Below, one piece after another: positions 34,926 to 46,616 of a stretch of 64,000 bases of DNA. The notes below the pieces were generated by a model. It did not search any database. It was not told the DNA's origin and was given only the letters and a program-made list of their open reading frames with translations. This stretch comes from Tenodera sinensis (taxonomy: Eukaryota; Arthropoda; Insecta; Mantodea; Mantidae). Positions within the stretch are counted from its first letter, which is position 1; each line of letters begins with the position of its first letter. Location of the stretch: NCBI GenBank assembly GCA_030765045.1, contig CM060972.1, positions 58,480,773 to 58,544,772 of the forward strand, read 5' to 3'. Position numbers and translations under genes: made by a program.

Positions 34926-36105
34926 GCGAGTTCATGTGTGCATTTTTTATTTATGTTTTATTTTATTTTACCTATTAAAATCCAATCCATCTTCGTATTT
35001 TTGCCTGATTAAGATAAACCATTCAGGAATAGCTTCATTCCACCAAATTAGTTGTCTTTACCTGTTTATCCCACCTGTTTACGTTTCTCTATCGTTGTGC
35101 CGTCTCAAATTCAGCTGGTAAGCACCACAAACTGTAATACAATCAATAATCCTAAAGAGTAAATATTCTCCCCCTATCTGTTGTTTGTGTTTCACTATCT
35201 CGTCATGTTAGGTACCACTTAATATTGTTGCGATACTAGCATCACCTAACGCACTAAAGTCAAGCGAACTGTTAATATGCTAATTAATACGCCATGTTTC
35301 TTTATTAATACAACAATATGCCCAAGATTTATCACTATCCCTCTACTCCACACATCACAGTTTCCAAATAACTAACACGGAAAGGATAAACGTGCATTCA
35401 GAGCATCACACATCTAGATCCACCTGTTGCCATGCACTAGCCATTTGACTTAGATTTAAATTAGGTCTATCTAGCTCTTTCTCAATTTCTCCTACAAAGA
35501 TACCTGCGTGAAGTAACATATTTAATGAATCATCTATAGAACTCTAATGTTGCTTGTATATAACACAATATACAGATCTTCTAAATAAAAAATAAAAGAA
35601 AAAGCAAAACAAATCCACCGTATAATTAGCAGCTCAAAACCAATGCTCGACTCAGTGTGGCTACGTGAATCGTAACACACTCACAACTGGCAAGAAGGAA
35701 AGCCCTACAGAGCATGCGTAGTCGAAATTTCTAATTAACGTGCCTTCTCTGAGTAAGTTCATAGGAACTGAAATCTATTCAGCACTTGATGCCATACTTT
35801 CTAGCTGTGGTGATTCAGGTTATTTGGGAAAGGACGCTACAAAATATATTTTCTTCTTTTGTTTTCAATAACTGCTCGCACTCTTAAGAAAATAGATGTA
35901 ATATTATTAGCGCAACTTTTACATTGTGCTGTAGCACATTAGCCCATGATCATCGGCCGTCTTTGGTAGAATGTGTACTTTCTTCCTCTTACTTATTATA
36001 GATAGGTGATTGAAAAAGTAAGAAAACAAAGCAAAGAATGAAGCTATGCAATTACAGTTTCAACTGATTAAAATATTTCAAAACCTAAATAAATAGCAGA
36101 TAGGA
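34926..36105. other. no recognised gene
   Basis: About 1.2 kb, AT-rich, no similarity, inverted ends or microsatellite beyond short runs. Confidence 0.4.
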
Positions 36106-36335
36106 AAGGGTAGAGTGAGACTAAAAAATTCAATGATATGACCGGGATCTGAACCATGGATCTAAACCAACATGCCGACGCGGCACTAAATTCTCCAACT
36201 CTTGTCGGCATGTTGGCCATGATAGCTTAGTGGTTAGAGCAGCTGGACGGTAACCGGTAGATCTCTGATTCAGATCCCGGTCATGGCACTGCATTTTTCA
36301 GTCTCACTCTACCCTTTCCAATCCTGTCCTACACA
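36106..36335 (+). mobile_element. two SINE S4 heads, head to head
   Basis: The plus arm 36216-36287 folds as a decayed tRNA: perfect 7-bp acceptor (GCCATGA with TCATGGC), 4-bp D stem, and 5-bp anticodon stem. Its loop ACGGTAA has C instead of U at position 33, and the T stem has only three of five pairs. The tail TTTTTCAGTCTCACTCTACC follows. The minus arm 36106-36160 carries the same tail and B-box region inverted (AGAGTGAGACTAAAAAATTC, GACCGGGATCTGAAC). Between them CAACATGCCGAC (36168-36179) and its exact complement (36204-36215) form a 12-bp stem. Related copy: 56765-56870. Confidence 0.7.
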
Positions 36336-36589
36336 CGGCTATTGTGTGGAAAAACATTAATTATATTAAATAGCAGATACTTTGAAAAGTGTTGATGCTA
36401 CAAGCGTCTGTAATTGATACAGGTAATGCATATTTTTACAAGATTCGTGTTTTCTTCTGTCAGTTTTTAGTGTGCTTTTGTGTGCTTTTCCTAGTCATTA
36501 ATTCGATAAGAATGGAAAAGACTTTAAAGGCTTAAAGAAAATACTGTAGGTGTCGGGCTTATGTTATTCCAATATCTCAAAATAATAAT

Positions 36590-37015
36590 TTTCTAATAAA
36601 AATAGCTAGGATCGTTTTAAGGAAATAAAAAAAAAAACCTAATATCCATTAGACGATGTTTAGAAAACGTCTGAAGTAGCCTTATGGAATCCTTCGAAAC
36701 AAATGGCGCTTTGAAAAAAATGATTTACCTAAATTTGTACAAGTTTTTGTCAATCTCTTACGATTTCTTCTTTATTCAAAGCTATACAAAATTAATTTAT
36801 TATGAAGAGAATTTCTTAGACTATTCAAGTGTACATTTCATTTTGGTTGCCAATATATCAAACAAGTGGTGTTTTAATCAAAACCATGGACATCCCTACA
36901 GAGATGCAGAAATGCATACGGAAACAGTGAATTTCAAAAGGTGTACTTGAAATCACCATATCGACTTTTGGGTGGAACACAGTACTTCCTCTGTCTGCTA
37001 AAACCGCGAGAAAAT
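36590..37015 (+). repeat. repeat A, heavily diverged
   Basis: Degenerate blocks in order: TCTCTTACGATTTC, a patch near 36855, ATACGGAAACAGTGAATTTC, CGACTTTTGGGTGGAACACA, end GCGAGAAAATAAAA. Recognition rests mainly on the last two blocks. Confidence 0.45.
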
Positions 37016-37555
37016 AAAATCTAGTTACAGTTTTATTAACAACTATTAGAAGTTATGTTTAACTTAGCCAAACTAGATCGCCATGTGAAACCATTTTCTT
37101 TTCTTTTTACTATTCTAGTTAGTGTTCCAATTTGAAAAATAAAACAATTGCGTGTTTTCACACAAGTGAAGTCTATTTCATATGCTAAAGATGGAAAATC
37201 AATATTTTCCGCTCTATATCCCCTGTTAAGACGTCATTGTTTCGGCACACTTGTGTCGCAAACAGAGACTAATGCAGTCGGTAAACATTGAACATTACAC
37301 GTGACACACCATCCGTGTAGCGACAAAAACAGCTGATAACTGCCAGGTTATTGAACCTGGTGGCGTGGTAATCGCTTGTACCGAAAAAGTTGAGTGCCGG
37401 TGCAACAAAATGGCTTCACCGTTACGCAAATAACACAATGCTCTAAACAAGAGAACATGAATGCAACCTCAATGCGCATCACAGTTTGAAACGTATCGAA
37501 TTTAACTGGATAAGTTTTGCAGAACTTCCAGAAAAATTTTATCGAGTTTTAACTA
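37016..37555. other. no recognised feature
   Basis: AT-rich, no similarity seen. Confidence 0.35.
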
Positions 37556-37734
37556 CGTATTATTATTACTATTATTACTATCATTACAATTACTATTATT
37601 ATTACACCTATTATTACAACTATTACCACTATTACTACAATTACTACAATTACTACAATTACTACAATTACTACAATTACTACAATTACTACAATTACTA
37701 CAATTACTACAATTACTATTATTACTACTATTGC

Positions 37735-37800
<66 letters not shown>
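37556..37800 (+). repeat. (ATT)n / (ACT ACA ATT)n compound array
   Basis: Starts with mixed ATT/ACT units, has about eleven copies of the hexamer ACTACA-ATT type (37635-37715), then pure ATT to 37800. It opens poly-Tyr, poly-Asn and poly-Leu frames that are artefacts. Confidence 0.95.
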
Positions 37801-37807
<7 letters not shown>

Positions 37808-39130
37808 CATTTTGTTGTTTAACGATACTGTCAATTTCCAGGATCATATCAGAGTCGCCGGTGCGCCGGATTTCATCCCGCAGGAGTTCTTTTACATGAC
37901 AGTGGATCTAAATCTCTTCAAAATAAATGAATTTTGTATTGCTTTGAACAAAGGAGAAATCGTAAGAGATATGCACCAACTACGTATATTGAAATAGTCT
38001 AAATATGTTTTTTAAACCAGCACCTCTGCAAAGCAACAAAATTAGACCAAATTAAATAAACATACATAGACAAAACCAACACAATATCACAGTAATTTAT
38101 TTTAGAGAATATTAACCAAAAAAGGCAAAATAAGAACAGTGGTGTCTCTTGGCGTGACTTATTCACGGAATCCCTGAAATCTGCAAGTGTAGGAGAAAAA
38201 GAATGGAATAACTAACGGGGTTTAATATAAAATCTGTAAAGAGTCTGTCAGCAGGGAACAGCATTTCAAGAGAAATGGAATCCGAAGAAACCCGTTCTAT
38301 GTTAGAAGCAGATGATTTGGTCCAAATTGAGTCTTTTTCTTCTACAGGTTCCAACACAAATGGTTTAAGATGTGTTTCACTGGTTGTTAATGAGACAATG
38401 CAGGAGACCTCGTTCTTGTGCAGTTTTTGATTAAGAAGAATCAGAGATTCTTTGCTGCAGTAATTTTGAATTCTGGGAACTCATGAAATAAAGTGCTTGA
38501 GAAAAAATCTGGAAAAGCAATTCTTCCTTGTGTTTCCAGGCAACTAGGATGTGTGCAACTTGCAGAAGAATCAGCTTATAAGGAAACTCCAACCATGGAA
38601 GATTTATTTTCAGAAATATTACAATCACTTCTTTTAAGACAAATCATAGGCAGTCCTAAGAAATAACCATACTGATAAATAAGTATTATAGAAACAATTT
38701 TTGCGTAAAATTATTTTCGTGTGTGATGAAGCTTTAAAGAAAAGAAAATGCACCATTTAGTACTCAATTTCTTTAATTTCTTAACGCAACTGTCGTTCCA
38801 AAGCAAATAGCTACAGAATTAAACAATACATTTCTAGCGACCGAAATAAACACAGGAATGTTGTTTTTCATTTTTCATTTTTCTTGTTTTTCCATTATAT
38901 TTTTTGGTGGCCGAAGTTAGCCTATTTTCTAGGATTCTTACGCCACATTTCAACCTTTTATATAATAAACAATAATATACATAGCAATTATTTTCTGCAT
39001 GATAAAGCTACAACAGACATCAGAGAATCTTCCCAAATTTAATTAGGAATTTTACTTAACATCTTCATACCAAAACTGGCATAAACGTTTAAAAAATGGC
39101 CGGAGTTAGTACGTTCTAGGGTATATGTTA
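37801..39130. other. no recognised gene
   Basis: Minus-strand frames at 38163-38357 and 38431-38628 read as protein-like text but match nothing I can name. They could be part of one decayed gene or transposase; unresolved. Confidence 0.3.
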
Positions 39131-40020
39131 TTATTTTCTCTACTACGTATAGTAAGTAGAGGAAGTATTGTATTCCACCTAAATATTCGATGTCGAGATT
39201 TCACAGGAAATATATGTTTTGAGGTCCCCTAAATAAAAAAACAGTTTTAGAAAAAGGTCCTCGCGCGCGCGCGTGTGTGTGTGCCTGTCTTTCTGTCTGT
39301 GTCTGTGTCTGGCAGTCTGTGGGCAGCGTAACTCAAAAGCGAAAAGTCGGTTAAAAACCGAAGTTGGTATTTAAGTTTGTCTTTCGAGGATGCGACACGA
39401 AGATTTTAAAGAAAATTCCTCCATCCTAAACTACCGTTTATATGGAAAAGTTTTCGAAGATTTTGATTTTCTCGAAATGGCTCTAACGATTTTGATTAAA
39501 ATGCCATATGTTTAAGATATTTTTATGACAAATGAAATGCATATTTTGAATTTTCTGGCTATAGTCTGTAGTCCTGGTTACTCTTGATGACTTTAGAATA
39601 ACTCGTAAACCGTAAGAGATAGACCAAATTTTACTCTAGAAAAAATGCAGATCACGTTAAAATACACAATTTATGTCCAAATGAATATTTTTTATGATCC
39701 ATTTCGAAGATATTCCTTGTTATTTGTGTGATTTTTGGTACACTTAAACCTTCGTAAAGGGAAGATCCTATTCATTTTTTATATCTTAACCTGCAAAGAG
39801 AACGGAATCTCAAAGATTTAAAAGATTTTGACTATCGCTTAAAAAGCATATTGTATTCTCATATTCCCCTTGCACCTACAAGGAAAGAAGCAATAAGATA
39901 ATTTCTGCAAATGTTTATCTCAACTAACATGAAGAAGATAAAGGAATAAGAGTTTGTAGGAATGGTTAGTACAGAATAGGAATAGAGAAAGTCATATGAG
40001 TGCAACATATCAGATTTTTT
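39131..40020 (-). repeat. repeat A, near full-length, inverted
   Basis: TTTTCTCTACTACGTATAGT, AAATATTCGATGTCGAGATT, a (CG)n/(TGTCTG) patch at 39260-39310 in the microsatellite slot, CGTAACTCAAAAGCGAAAAG, GATGCGACACGAAGATTTTA, AAGATATTCCTTGTTATTTG, TGCACCTACAAGGAA and the end AATAGAGAAAGTCATATG. Collinear with 22907-23770. Confidence 0.85.
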
Positions 40021-40069
40021 AACACTTCCTGAAAAAATAAACAGTAACAAAAATGTCTACTGCTTATAA

Positions 40070-40250
40070 AGGGTACTTTGGATTGTCTTGAAAGTCATCT
40101 TGACACAGCTTTAAAGATAGGCACTAACTTAAATACCAAGTTTGGTATTTTCTTTTGCTTAGCTTTTGAGTCATACTGTTATCAGGTACAGGCTTACAGG
40201 CTCACACGCAGACACGCATGCAGGCACGAACTTTTTGTTTGTGGGGGAGG
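40070..40250 (+). repeat. repeat A, left-half fragment
   Basis: TTAAATACCAAGTTTGGTAT, TTTTGAGTCATACTGTTATC and a CAGACACGCATGCAGG patch are the centre of repeat A. The terminal GCTAGAGAAAGTAAAAA reappears at 40613, beyond the SINE at 40335-40600, so the SINE probably landed inside this copy. Confidence 0.55.
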
Positions 40251-40334
40251 GTTTAGAGGACGTCAACACATTAATATCTGGCACTATATATGGATTTTTT
40301 TGCATAGAATGAAATGCTTCATCCAAATTGAAAT

Positions 40335-40600
40335 TGAGTATTTATGGACGCTCTTTAACTTCCATGGTTCTCAGCGTCCCATTTTCTGGTGGATGTGAAA
40401 GACCGCTTAATTTTGCTCAAAGGTCTCTTTGTCAGACATGAAATTCTTTTACGTGCCGTAAGTTACCGACTTTTTACTTTTCTTAAAGCAAGAACCCGTG
40501 CTAAGGATTTTTAAGCTCTCCGCCGGGTTTGAACCCGCGACCCTGGGAACCAGAGACTAGCATATTACCCCTAGACAACGGAGAACGACATAATTCATCT
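40335..40600 (-). mobile_element. tRNA-derived SINE (S3)
   Basis: Inverted copy matching 20925-21150. B box complement CCGGGTTTGAACCCGCG near 40521, tRNA-like head toward 40590, body with GGTTCTCAGCGTCCCATTTT, TTTTGCTCAAAGGTCTCTTT and TTTACGTGCCGTAAG. Confidence 0.7.
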
Positions 40601-40730
40601 ACATATCGTAAATGCTAGAGAAAGTAAAAATAAACAGTCAAAAAATATAAGGTACAAAAGAAACGACACACAAAGAATTGGCATTTTGGGAAGCTTAGAT
40701 ATTTTCTCCTACTTACAGGATCTTTTAGAT

Positions 40731-40864
40731 TTACTGTAAATGTCAACATAATGTAATATATGTACATATAATTGTAAATTAATATCCACAATGTATTACT
40801 ATGTATGGTCGTGATAAGACCGTGCTGTCAAAACGAACTTAAATAAATATTTACAAAAAAAAAT
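40731..40864 (+). mobile_element. 5'-truncated LINE tail with 13-bp target duplication
   Basis: A 134-base insert ends AATAAATATTTAC followed by nine A residues. GGATCTTTTAGAT flanks it on both sides (40718-40730 and 40865-40877). Poly-A plus a duplicated target is the mark of target-primed reverse transcription. The tail text (TATGGTCGTGATAAGACCGT) does not identify the parent LINE for me. Confidence 0.8.
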
Positions 40865-40877
40865 GGATCTTTTAGAT

Positions 40878-41359
40878 AAAACAATGTATTGCGGTTTGTA
40901 AGCGCCTGAAAAAGCTGGTTGTGATGCGTCTAATAAATTGTGCTAGAACCTTCCTGTCATTTCTGGTTCACAGATGGTTATTCTGGATCATAAAATACCA
41001 TTGTTCCCTGTGCATATCTTATCTGAAATAACGCCATTAATCCTTTGGCCAAAAAGCAGCAAACAAAACCGATTTCAGTAAAACTGGGATACCACTTCCT
41101 TGGGGCGGACTTGTGACTGAAATAACAGTGATTGTGCATTTTTCGTGATCTATACAAATAACATGCTCACTCCCGCGTAATTACAAGCTCATTCGTAAGT
41201 CCAGGGATCGAGACCTGAGGCCACAAGTTAAACATGTGATCTCTGCAACACGTATGCCCCTTGGCACTTGCTTTCCTTCATTGTCCTATGAGGAGTGGGT
41301 CTGTTGTGTGAATGAGAGAGAGACGCGGACACGCGTGTATGTGTGTGCGCGCGCGCGTG
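40878..41359. other. no recognised gene
   Basis: Possible decayed tRNA-like head near 41175-41240 (CCAGGGATCGAGACC). A short (GA)n/(CG)n patch lies at 41310-41360. Confidence 0.35.
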
Positions 41360-41775
41360 TGTCTTTTTCCTTAACTGGATTAGGTCTTTAGACCTGTTCC
41401 GAAGCTAATCAAACTGCTCTCTCCCCCTCATTCAGGATCATCCGATGTCTCTTTGTCCTAATGGTTTGTAAACTAATGCTTGCCGTGGCAATCTAGAAGG
41501 GTCCATCCTCTTAACTTGATCGTTCCACCCATTGATATTAATATGCTTTGATATTTTGTTCCCTTTCTGCCGTCCTATCAATTCCTGTTATATTTAAAGG
41601 TAGATACCTGCTGAATTATTTGTCCTCTTGTTACGATCTTTACTCGAAATTGTTCTTTCCCTATAATACCCATATTATATTCTTTTAGTATCTCATTCAA
41701 TTTCTGCATACCTTCCTCATGTGCGTATAAGTACATATCAATACCAAATTTCACAGGTACTCAATTCCAACAACT
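41360..41775 (-). pseudogene. LINE ORF2 C-terminus
   Basis: Minus strand: a segment with GKEQFRVKIVTRGQIIQQVS and TFKY (from x-G-IIEQVxTFKYLG) follows the reverse transcriptase palm. Then GTIKL and, after frameshifts, KRMDPSRLPRQALVYKPLGQ and RDIG. The RLPR-ALxYxPxGxRDxGRPRxRW ending is characteristic of arthropod non-LTR retrotransposons of the craniofacial-development-protein-2-like type. The catalytic core is absent and the copy is 5'-truncated at about 41775. Confidence 0.75.
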
Positions 41776-41809
41776 TTTAAGAATGTAACTTGAAGATAAG
41801 TTTAATAGT

Positions 41810-42035
41810 TGCTCACTGCTGAGGTGTGGGGGTAGTGTGTCTGCCTGTCGTTCAAGGGGTCCCGAGTTCAACTGTCGGTTAGGGCGAGTTGCCTGGATAA
41901 GGTTTTTTTCTTGGGTTTTCCCTTTATCCTGAAAGATAGATGTCAGTAACTCTAAGCTCTACGAACCTCAGACTCATTTGAACCTAATTTCACCCATTTC
42001 ATTGATCGTCTGATGTGCCCTAATCAAGAACACCA
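41810..42035 (+). mobile_element. tRNA-derived SINE (S6)
   Basis: A-box-like GAGGTGTGGGGGTAGTGTGT and B-box-like GGTCCCGAGTTCAACTG, 40 bases apart. A body with TTGCCTGGATAAGG, TTTTTTCTTGGGTTTTCC and CTTTATCC, then a tail near ACCTAATTTCACCCATTTCA. Single copy in the window. Confidence 0.65.
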
Positions 42036-42194
42036 AACTTTTAAGAAGATCAAACATAGTAGTAATACTAGTACAAATGGAAGAGTAACACTAATTGTCA
42101 CTGGTTAATTGTTGGAAAGATATAAACCCGCCGATATGACCTTATATGCTAAAGGCGGTATTAAAAGGAAGATATGCTTATTTCCTTAAGGTCC

Positions 42195-42290
42195 AGAGGT
42201 CCCTCTACTCCCCGACAGGCGTCTGACCCTAGGCTGGTTTGTAAGTCCTAGGGGGTGAAATTCCTACATAAGGTGAGGGTAATCAGGGAA
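42195..42290 (-). repeat. repeat C, inverted
   Basis: CCCCGACAGGCGTCTGACCC, TAGGCTGGTTTGTAAGTCCT and AGGTGAGGGTAATCA are the complement of the start of 26098-26300. Confidence 0.6.
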
Positions 42291-42294
42291 AGAA

Positions 42295-43280
<986 letters not shown>

Positions 43281-43423
43281 AAAGTGACAACCGTTTCCTT
43301 GCTACAACATTTATAAGGTGTGGACCATTAAGGACACCGGTTTTTAATTACGTGCTATTGTTTTATTGTTGCCATGATGCATTTTGTTTACGTCTTTTGT
43401 AATTTGTTTTTCTTGCAGTTAAC

Positions 43424-43985
43424 ATGGAACCCTTTAGAACGGAACAACGGATATTCATTGTGAAAACACGTTAAAAATCCGGTGAACGTGACGCAGAAAC
43501 TGTTCGGCTCTCAATCATCATAATGCACCTAATGAGCCAACAGTTCGTAGACTGACATAATTTGGGACAGCAGTTCGATTGCTGACTTCAAAATGCTCTG
43601 TTCGTGTTGGTCTAATCATTAGACTCTAATGAGAACATCGGAATTGTGCACGATAGTGTTCCGTGGGTGCACAAAAATCAATTCAACGTTCACTACAGTT
43701 GGGCATTGCGAAAAACTCCCTCCACAGTACTCTCAGAAAGCATCTTCATATACATGCCCACAAAATTCAGTTAACTCCACATGTGAAACCAACGGACTAT
43801 ATGCAATGGAGACGGTTTGTTGAATGGATTTTGGGGAGGCAATATGCAAAGGAAGTGATCGCTCACGAAGCACAGTTTGATTTAAACGGTTCTGGGAGAC
43901 AGAAAATCCCTCCATAACCCATTCAAAGGTGGTGTATCCGGAAAAAGTAAAGGCGTGCTGTGGACTTTGGGCTGGCGGGGTCATC
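43424..43985 (+). pseudogene. mariner-family transposase, N-terminal half
   Basis: Starts ATGGAACCC with RTEQRIFIVKTR, then after decay ENIGIVHDSV, KSIQRSLQLGIAKNSLHSTL, RKHLHIHAHKIQLTPHVKPT, DYMQWRRFVEWILGRQY, HEAQFDLNG (from DEAHFxLNG, where the catalytic Asp is lost: HEAQ), and EKVKACCGLWAGGVIGP. Two helix-turn-helix domains and the first catalytic region are therefore covered. The 43663-43917 frame holds the longest intact part. After 43985 the sequence departs from the family. Confidence 0.8.
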
Positions 43986-44274
43986 GGGCCTTAGAGAGGT
44001 ACTTTTAGATGTGGGGAATGACTTTGCTAGGATCTGTGCGACTGACGTCATGCAAATTGATAGTGCGGTAATGTCCCTGTTTGCTTCCTTGAAGTAAACA
44101 AGACACCACTGATAATGCGAACGAGTAATGTGCTTAATCACTTTCTGTTCCTGAAGTTTACTGCACGGAAGTGGGAGAGATAGTAACCTGACACCCCTAT
44201 AGTTTTATAAATACAAACATGAGTACAACTCAAACCACTGCGCAATTATCGGCCATCCGCCCCGTCTAAAAATA
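43986..44274. other. no recognised feature
   Basis: Short unassigned stretch between the mariner remnant and repeat B. Confidence 0.35.
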
Positions 44275-44480
44275 GTCAGTAATGCAGCGCGAATGATCCG
44301 CTGATGTATGACACATTGCTGTCCTGAAGGCATGATTGAATCTGAACAAAGTGTACATACACTGTCTTGCCGTGCGTGAACAACTCCGCAGTTTCACGTC
44401 CTTTCCGATACGCCTCATGGGTTTGTCACCCAGTACTTTGTTCAAGATGAGAATGGAAATGCCATGGCAGTGAATGCACA
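44275..44480 (+). repeat. repeat B, middle part
   Basis: TGCTGTCCTGAAGGCATGAT, TGAATCTGAACAAAGTGTAC, CTGTCTTGCCGTG, TTCCGATACGCCTCATGG and TTTGTC match the same blocks at 60405-60545 and 62517-62645. Confidence 0.7.
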
Positions 44481-44765
44481 ACGCTAACGGAATATGGTTG
44501 AAACATGTTTATGGCCTTACCTTAATGATGTGAATACTGAAATTCAACAGGATGGCACTGCCACCTACACTTCATAGGACACGACAGCCCTGCTGAAGAA
44601 TAAAATTCCAGCCCGAGTTCATTCAAGCAGCGGCAATCAGAGCTGGCCAGCAAGATTATGTAACCTAATGTGACGCTGTGACTTTTCCCTTGCAGGCATT
44701 TAATTTTATAAAAATAATCCCTGAACAATACCACAACTGAACGAAGAGACTCAAAATGTGATCAC

Positions 44766-45863
44766 TAGGGCCCGGATTTTTAGGTTCTTAAAATTGAATT
44801 TTTTGTTATTTTTGTATCTTAAAAAAGTTTTTTTTAGTTCTTTAACCTCCTGAAATAGTTTATATTATTATTGTTTATTAATTTTATTAATTGCTCTCTT
44901 TTTATGGCAATATTGCTGATATGTCCTGTAGATCCTTTGTGCAGCTCAAAATGCGATTTTTGGCCAGAGGGCACCTGGAAAATACGTAAGTAAAATTATA
45001 GTTTATACGCTATGTGCATTATAACAGGTGCTTAATCCTTACCTGCATTCCAGCATTCGAGAACAGGTCGTACAAGTTCTCCTACACGGTACGTTTATCT
45101 GCACAGCACCTAGTCGCTTAATGTGACTTTATCTGTGCAGTATAGGTGTTCATATCTGTTCAAGCTTTTGTGTCTGTGGGCATGGTTTCTTTCGCTTTTG
45201 GCAGATTTGGCAAAATATTACTTTGCCATCTGTGGTGAAGTTCGGATCGTTACCTATCCACTGACGAATCAACCACCTTCGAGATGAACTGACTTTAGGC
45301 ATGACACTGGCTTCTTAAATTACCTGCCTAATCTAAGGACAATTGACTTCTAACGATGTAGTAATTTTATTGTGTGCATTAACATAACACGATAGTCGAC
45401 TGAACACAACGGATACTGTTTTTAAACTGATTGGTTTGAGTTTATGGCGGGTTCTCATAATGACCCCTTTCCCCTTGACAACAATCTCCGCATTCCTTGC
45501 TTGCAACAATACAGAGCTTGGTCCCACACAGTTAAATACAAGTCAGTTACCTCTTGCATTGTTGTCATTACTCCTATAAGCATACATAAGCGAAAAGACG
45601 TAGCAAAGATGTAACAGTCAAAGTCCATTCATAATTTCATAAAAATTTCATTTTCCCATTTTAAAATAAAGTTTGTTGTTTTCATTTTAAAATAAATAGG
45701 AGATTTAGCCTCTTTTAGGTTTTAAAGTCTCATTTAGCCATTTTTAGGTTTTATAAGATTCAAACATTTGGCTTCGATGATCATGAAACAGATAATTAAA
45801 TTAAACCACTGCAGTTAACTATCAAGGAATAAAATAGTTAAAAAGCTAAGAATCCGGACCCTA
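44766..45863. mobile_element. hAT deletion derivative with 8-bp target duplication
   Basis: Starts TAGGGCCCGGATTTTTAGG and ends AAGAATCCGGACCCTA, inverted with a few mismatches. GTGATCAC flanks it on both sides (44758-44765 and 45864-45871). The ends are variants of those of the 17740-20241 element, so it belongs to the same hAT group. At 1098 bp it is too short for a full transposase but keeps an N-terminal coding remnant on the minus strand. Confidence 0.9.
45150..45302 (-). pseudogene. hAT transposase N-terminus (BED-like finger)
   Basis: ATG at 45302 gives MPKVSSSRRWLIRQWIGNDP, then NFTTDGKVIFCQICQK and KLEQI before a stop. The W-x-TTDGKVxFCQxC pattern with paired Cys is the BED-like zinc finger that begins CGGBP1-type hAT transposases. 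Compare SAFTTNGKVIVCQS in the 2.5 kb element. About 40 codons are intact; the remainder of the enzyme is deleted. Confidence 0.75.
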
Positions 45864-46349
45864 GTGATCACGAAATCGGGCAACAGATCTCTGTGAAGGA
45901 GGTAACAAATTTAATAGAGTTGCAAATTGCAGCGCTAGTCGTTGGGGACGTATGCGAGATGCAATGTTTTCATGTGTAATGGCAACATGTATCCTTTATA
46001 TTGATCTTGAAATCTGTTACGTTTTATAAAAGTAAGGTACTTTATTCAATAGTTAACCGGACTTTCCAATTGGCCACCATTTATACCAGCTGTTTTAAAT
46101 AAAAGTGTGATATTGCCACAGGAGTTGGAATTGGTCAAAACTAGAATAAATGTTCTCGGAAACAAATATCTGTTCAAATATGGGTCATTTTACTTGTCCT
46201 GAGTACACCTAGGAACACATTACTGTCACAAACAGTTAATGGAACAATTGTCAGGTAAACTTCCTTAAACACCAAACAGCAGTTGTGATGATTTGTACCA
46301 TTCTGTCCTCTGGTAACATCTGCACGTTACTACAGGAGATGCTTCATAT
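45864..46349. other. no recognised gene
   Basis: Likely includes the 3' flank of the mariner fragment that follows on the minus strand; no inverted terminus identified. Confidence 0.35.
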
Positions 46350-46614
46350 GGTTACCATGCATTCTTAAACACCTCTTCTCAAAGAATCCAGAACTGTTTC
46401 GATAATACCTGGATGCTCTCGGATTGGACACATACATTGGTCACATACTCTTGTAACGTACGCACATCGTCGATGGGTTTGGCATACATCAATGCTTTTA
46501 ACTGTCCTCATAGCCAAAACTCCAATTGATTGAGGTCCGGAAAATGGGAAGGCCGTGCTGTTGGACCTCTTTGACCAATCCATCCGTTGGATGAAGTCCA
46601 TTGTCTGGTGTAAA
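46350..46614 (-). pseudogene. mariner-family transposase, C-terminal fragment
   Basis: A minus-strand frame gives NGWIGQRGPTARPSHFPDLN, QLEFWL, then stop, GQLKALMYAKPIDDVRTLQE and YVTNVC. This is the RWIGRxGPxxWPxRSPDLTPLDFFLWGxLK-x-VYxxPI signature. PRSPD is changed to SHFPD and the catalytic LD becomes LE, so it is dead. Its upstream side is cut by a pogo-like insertion at 46615. Confidence 0.8.
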
Positions 46615-46616
46615 TA

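Noticed and set aside
36216..36287. A functional tRNA gene
   Set aside because: The acceptor and anticodon stems pair, but position 33 is C, the T stem is broken, and a SINE body follows, so it is a SINE head.
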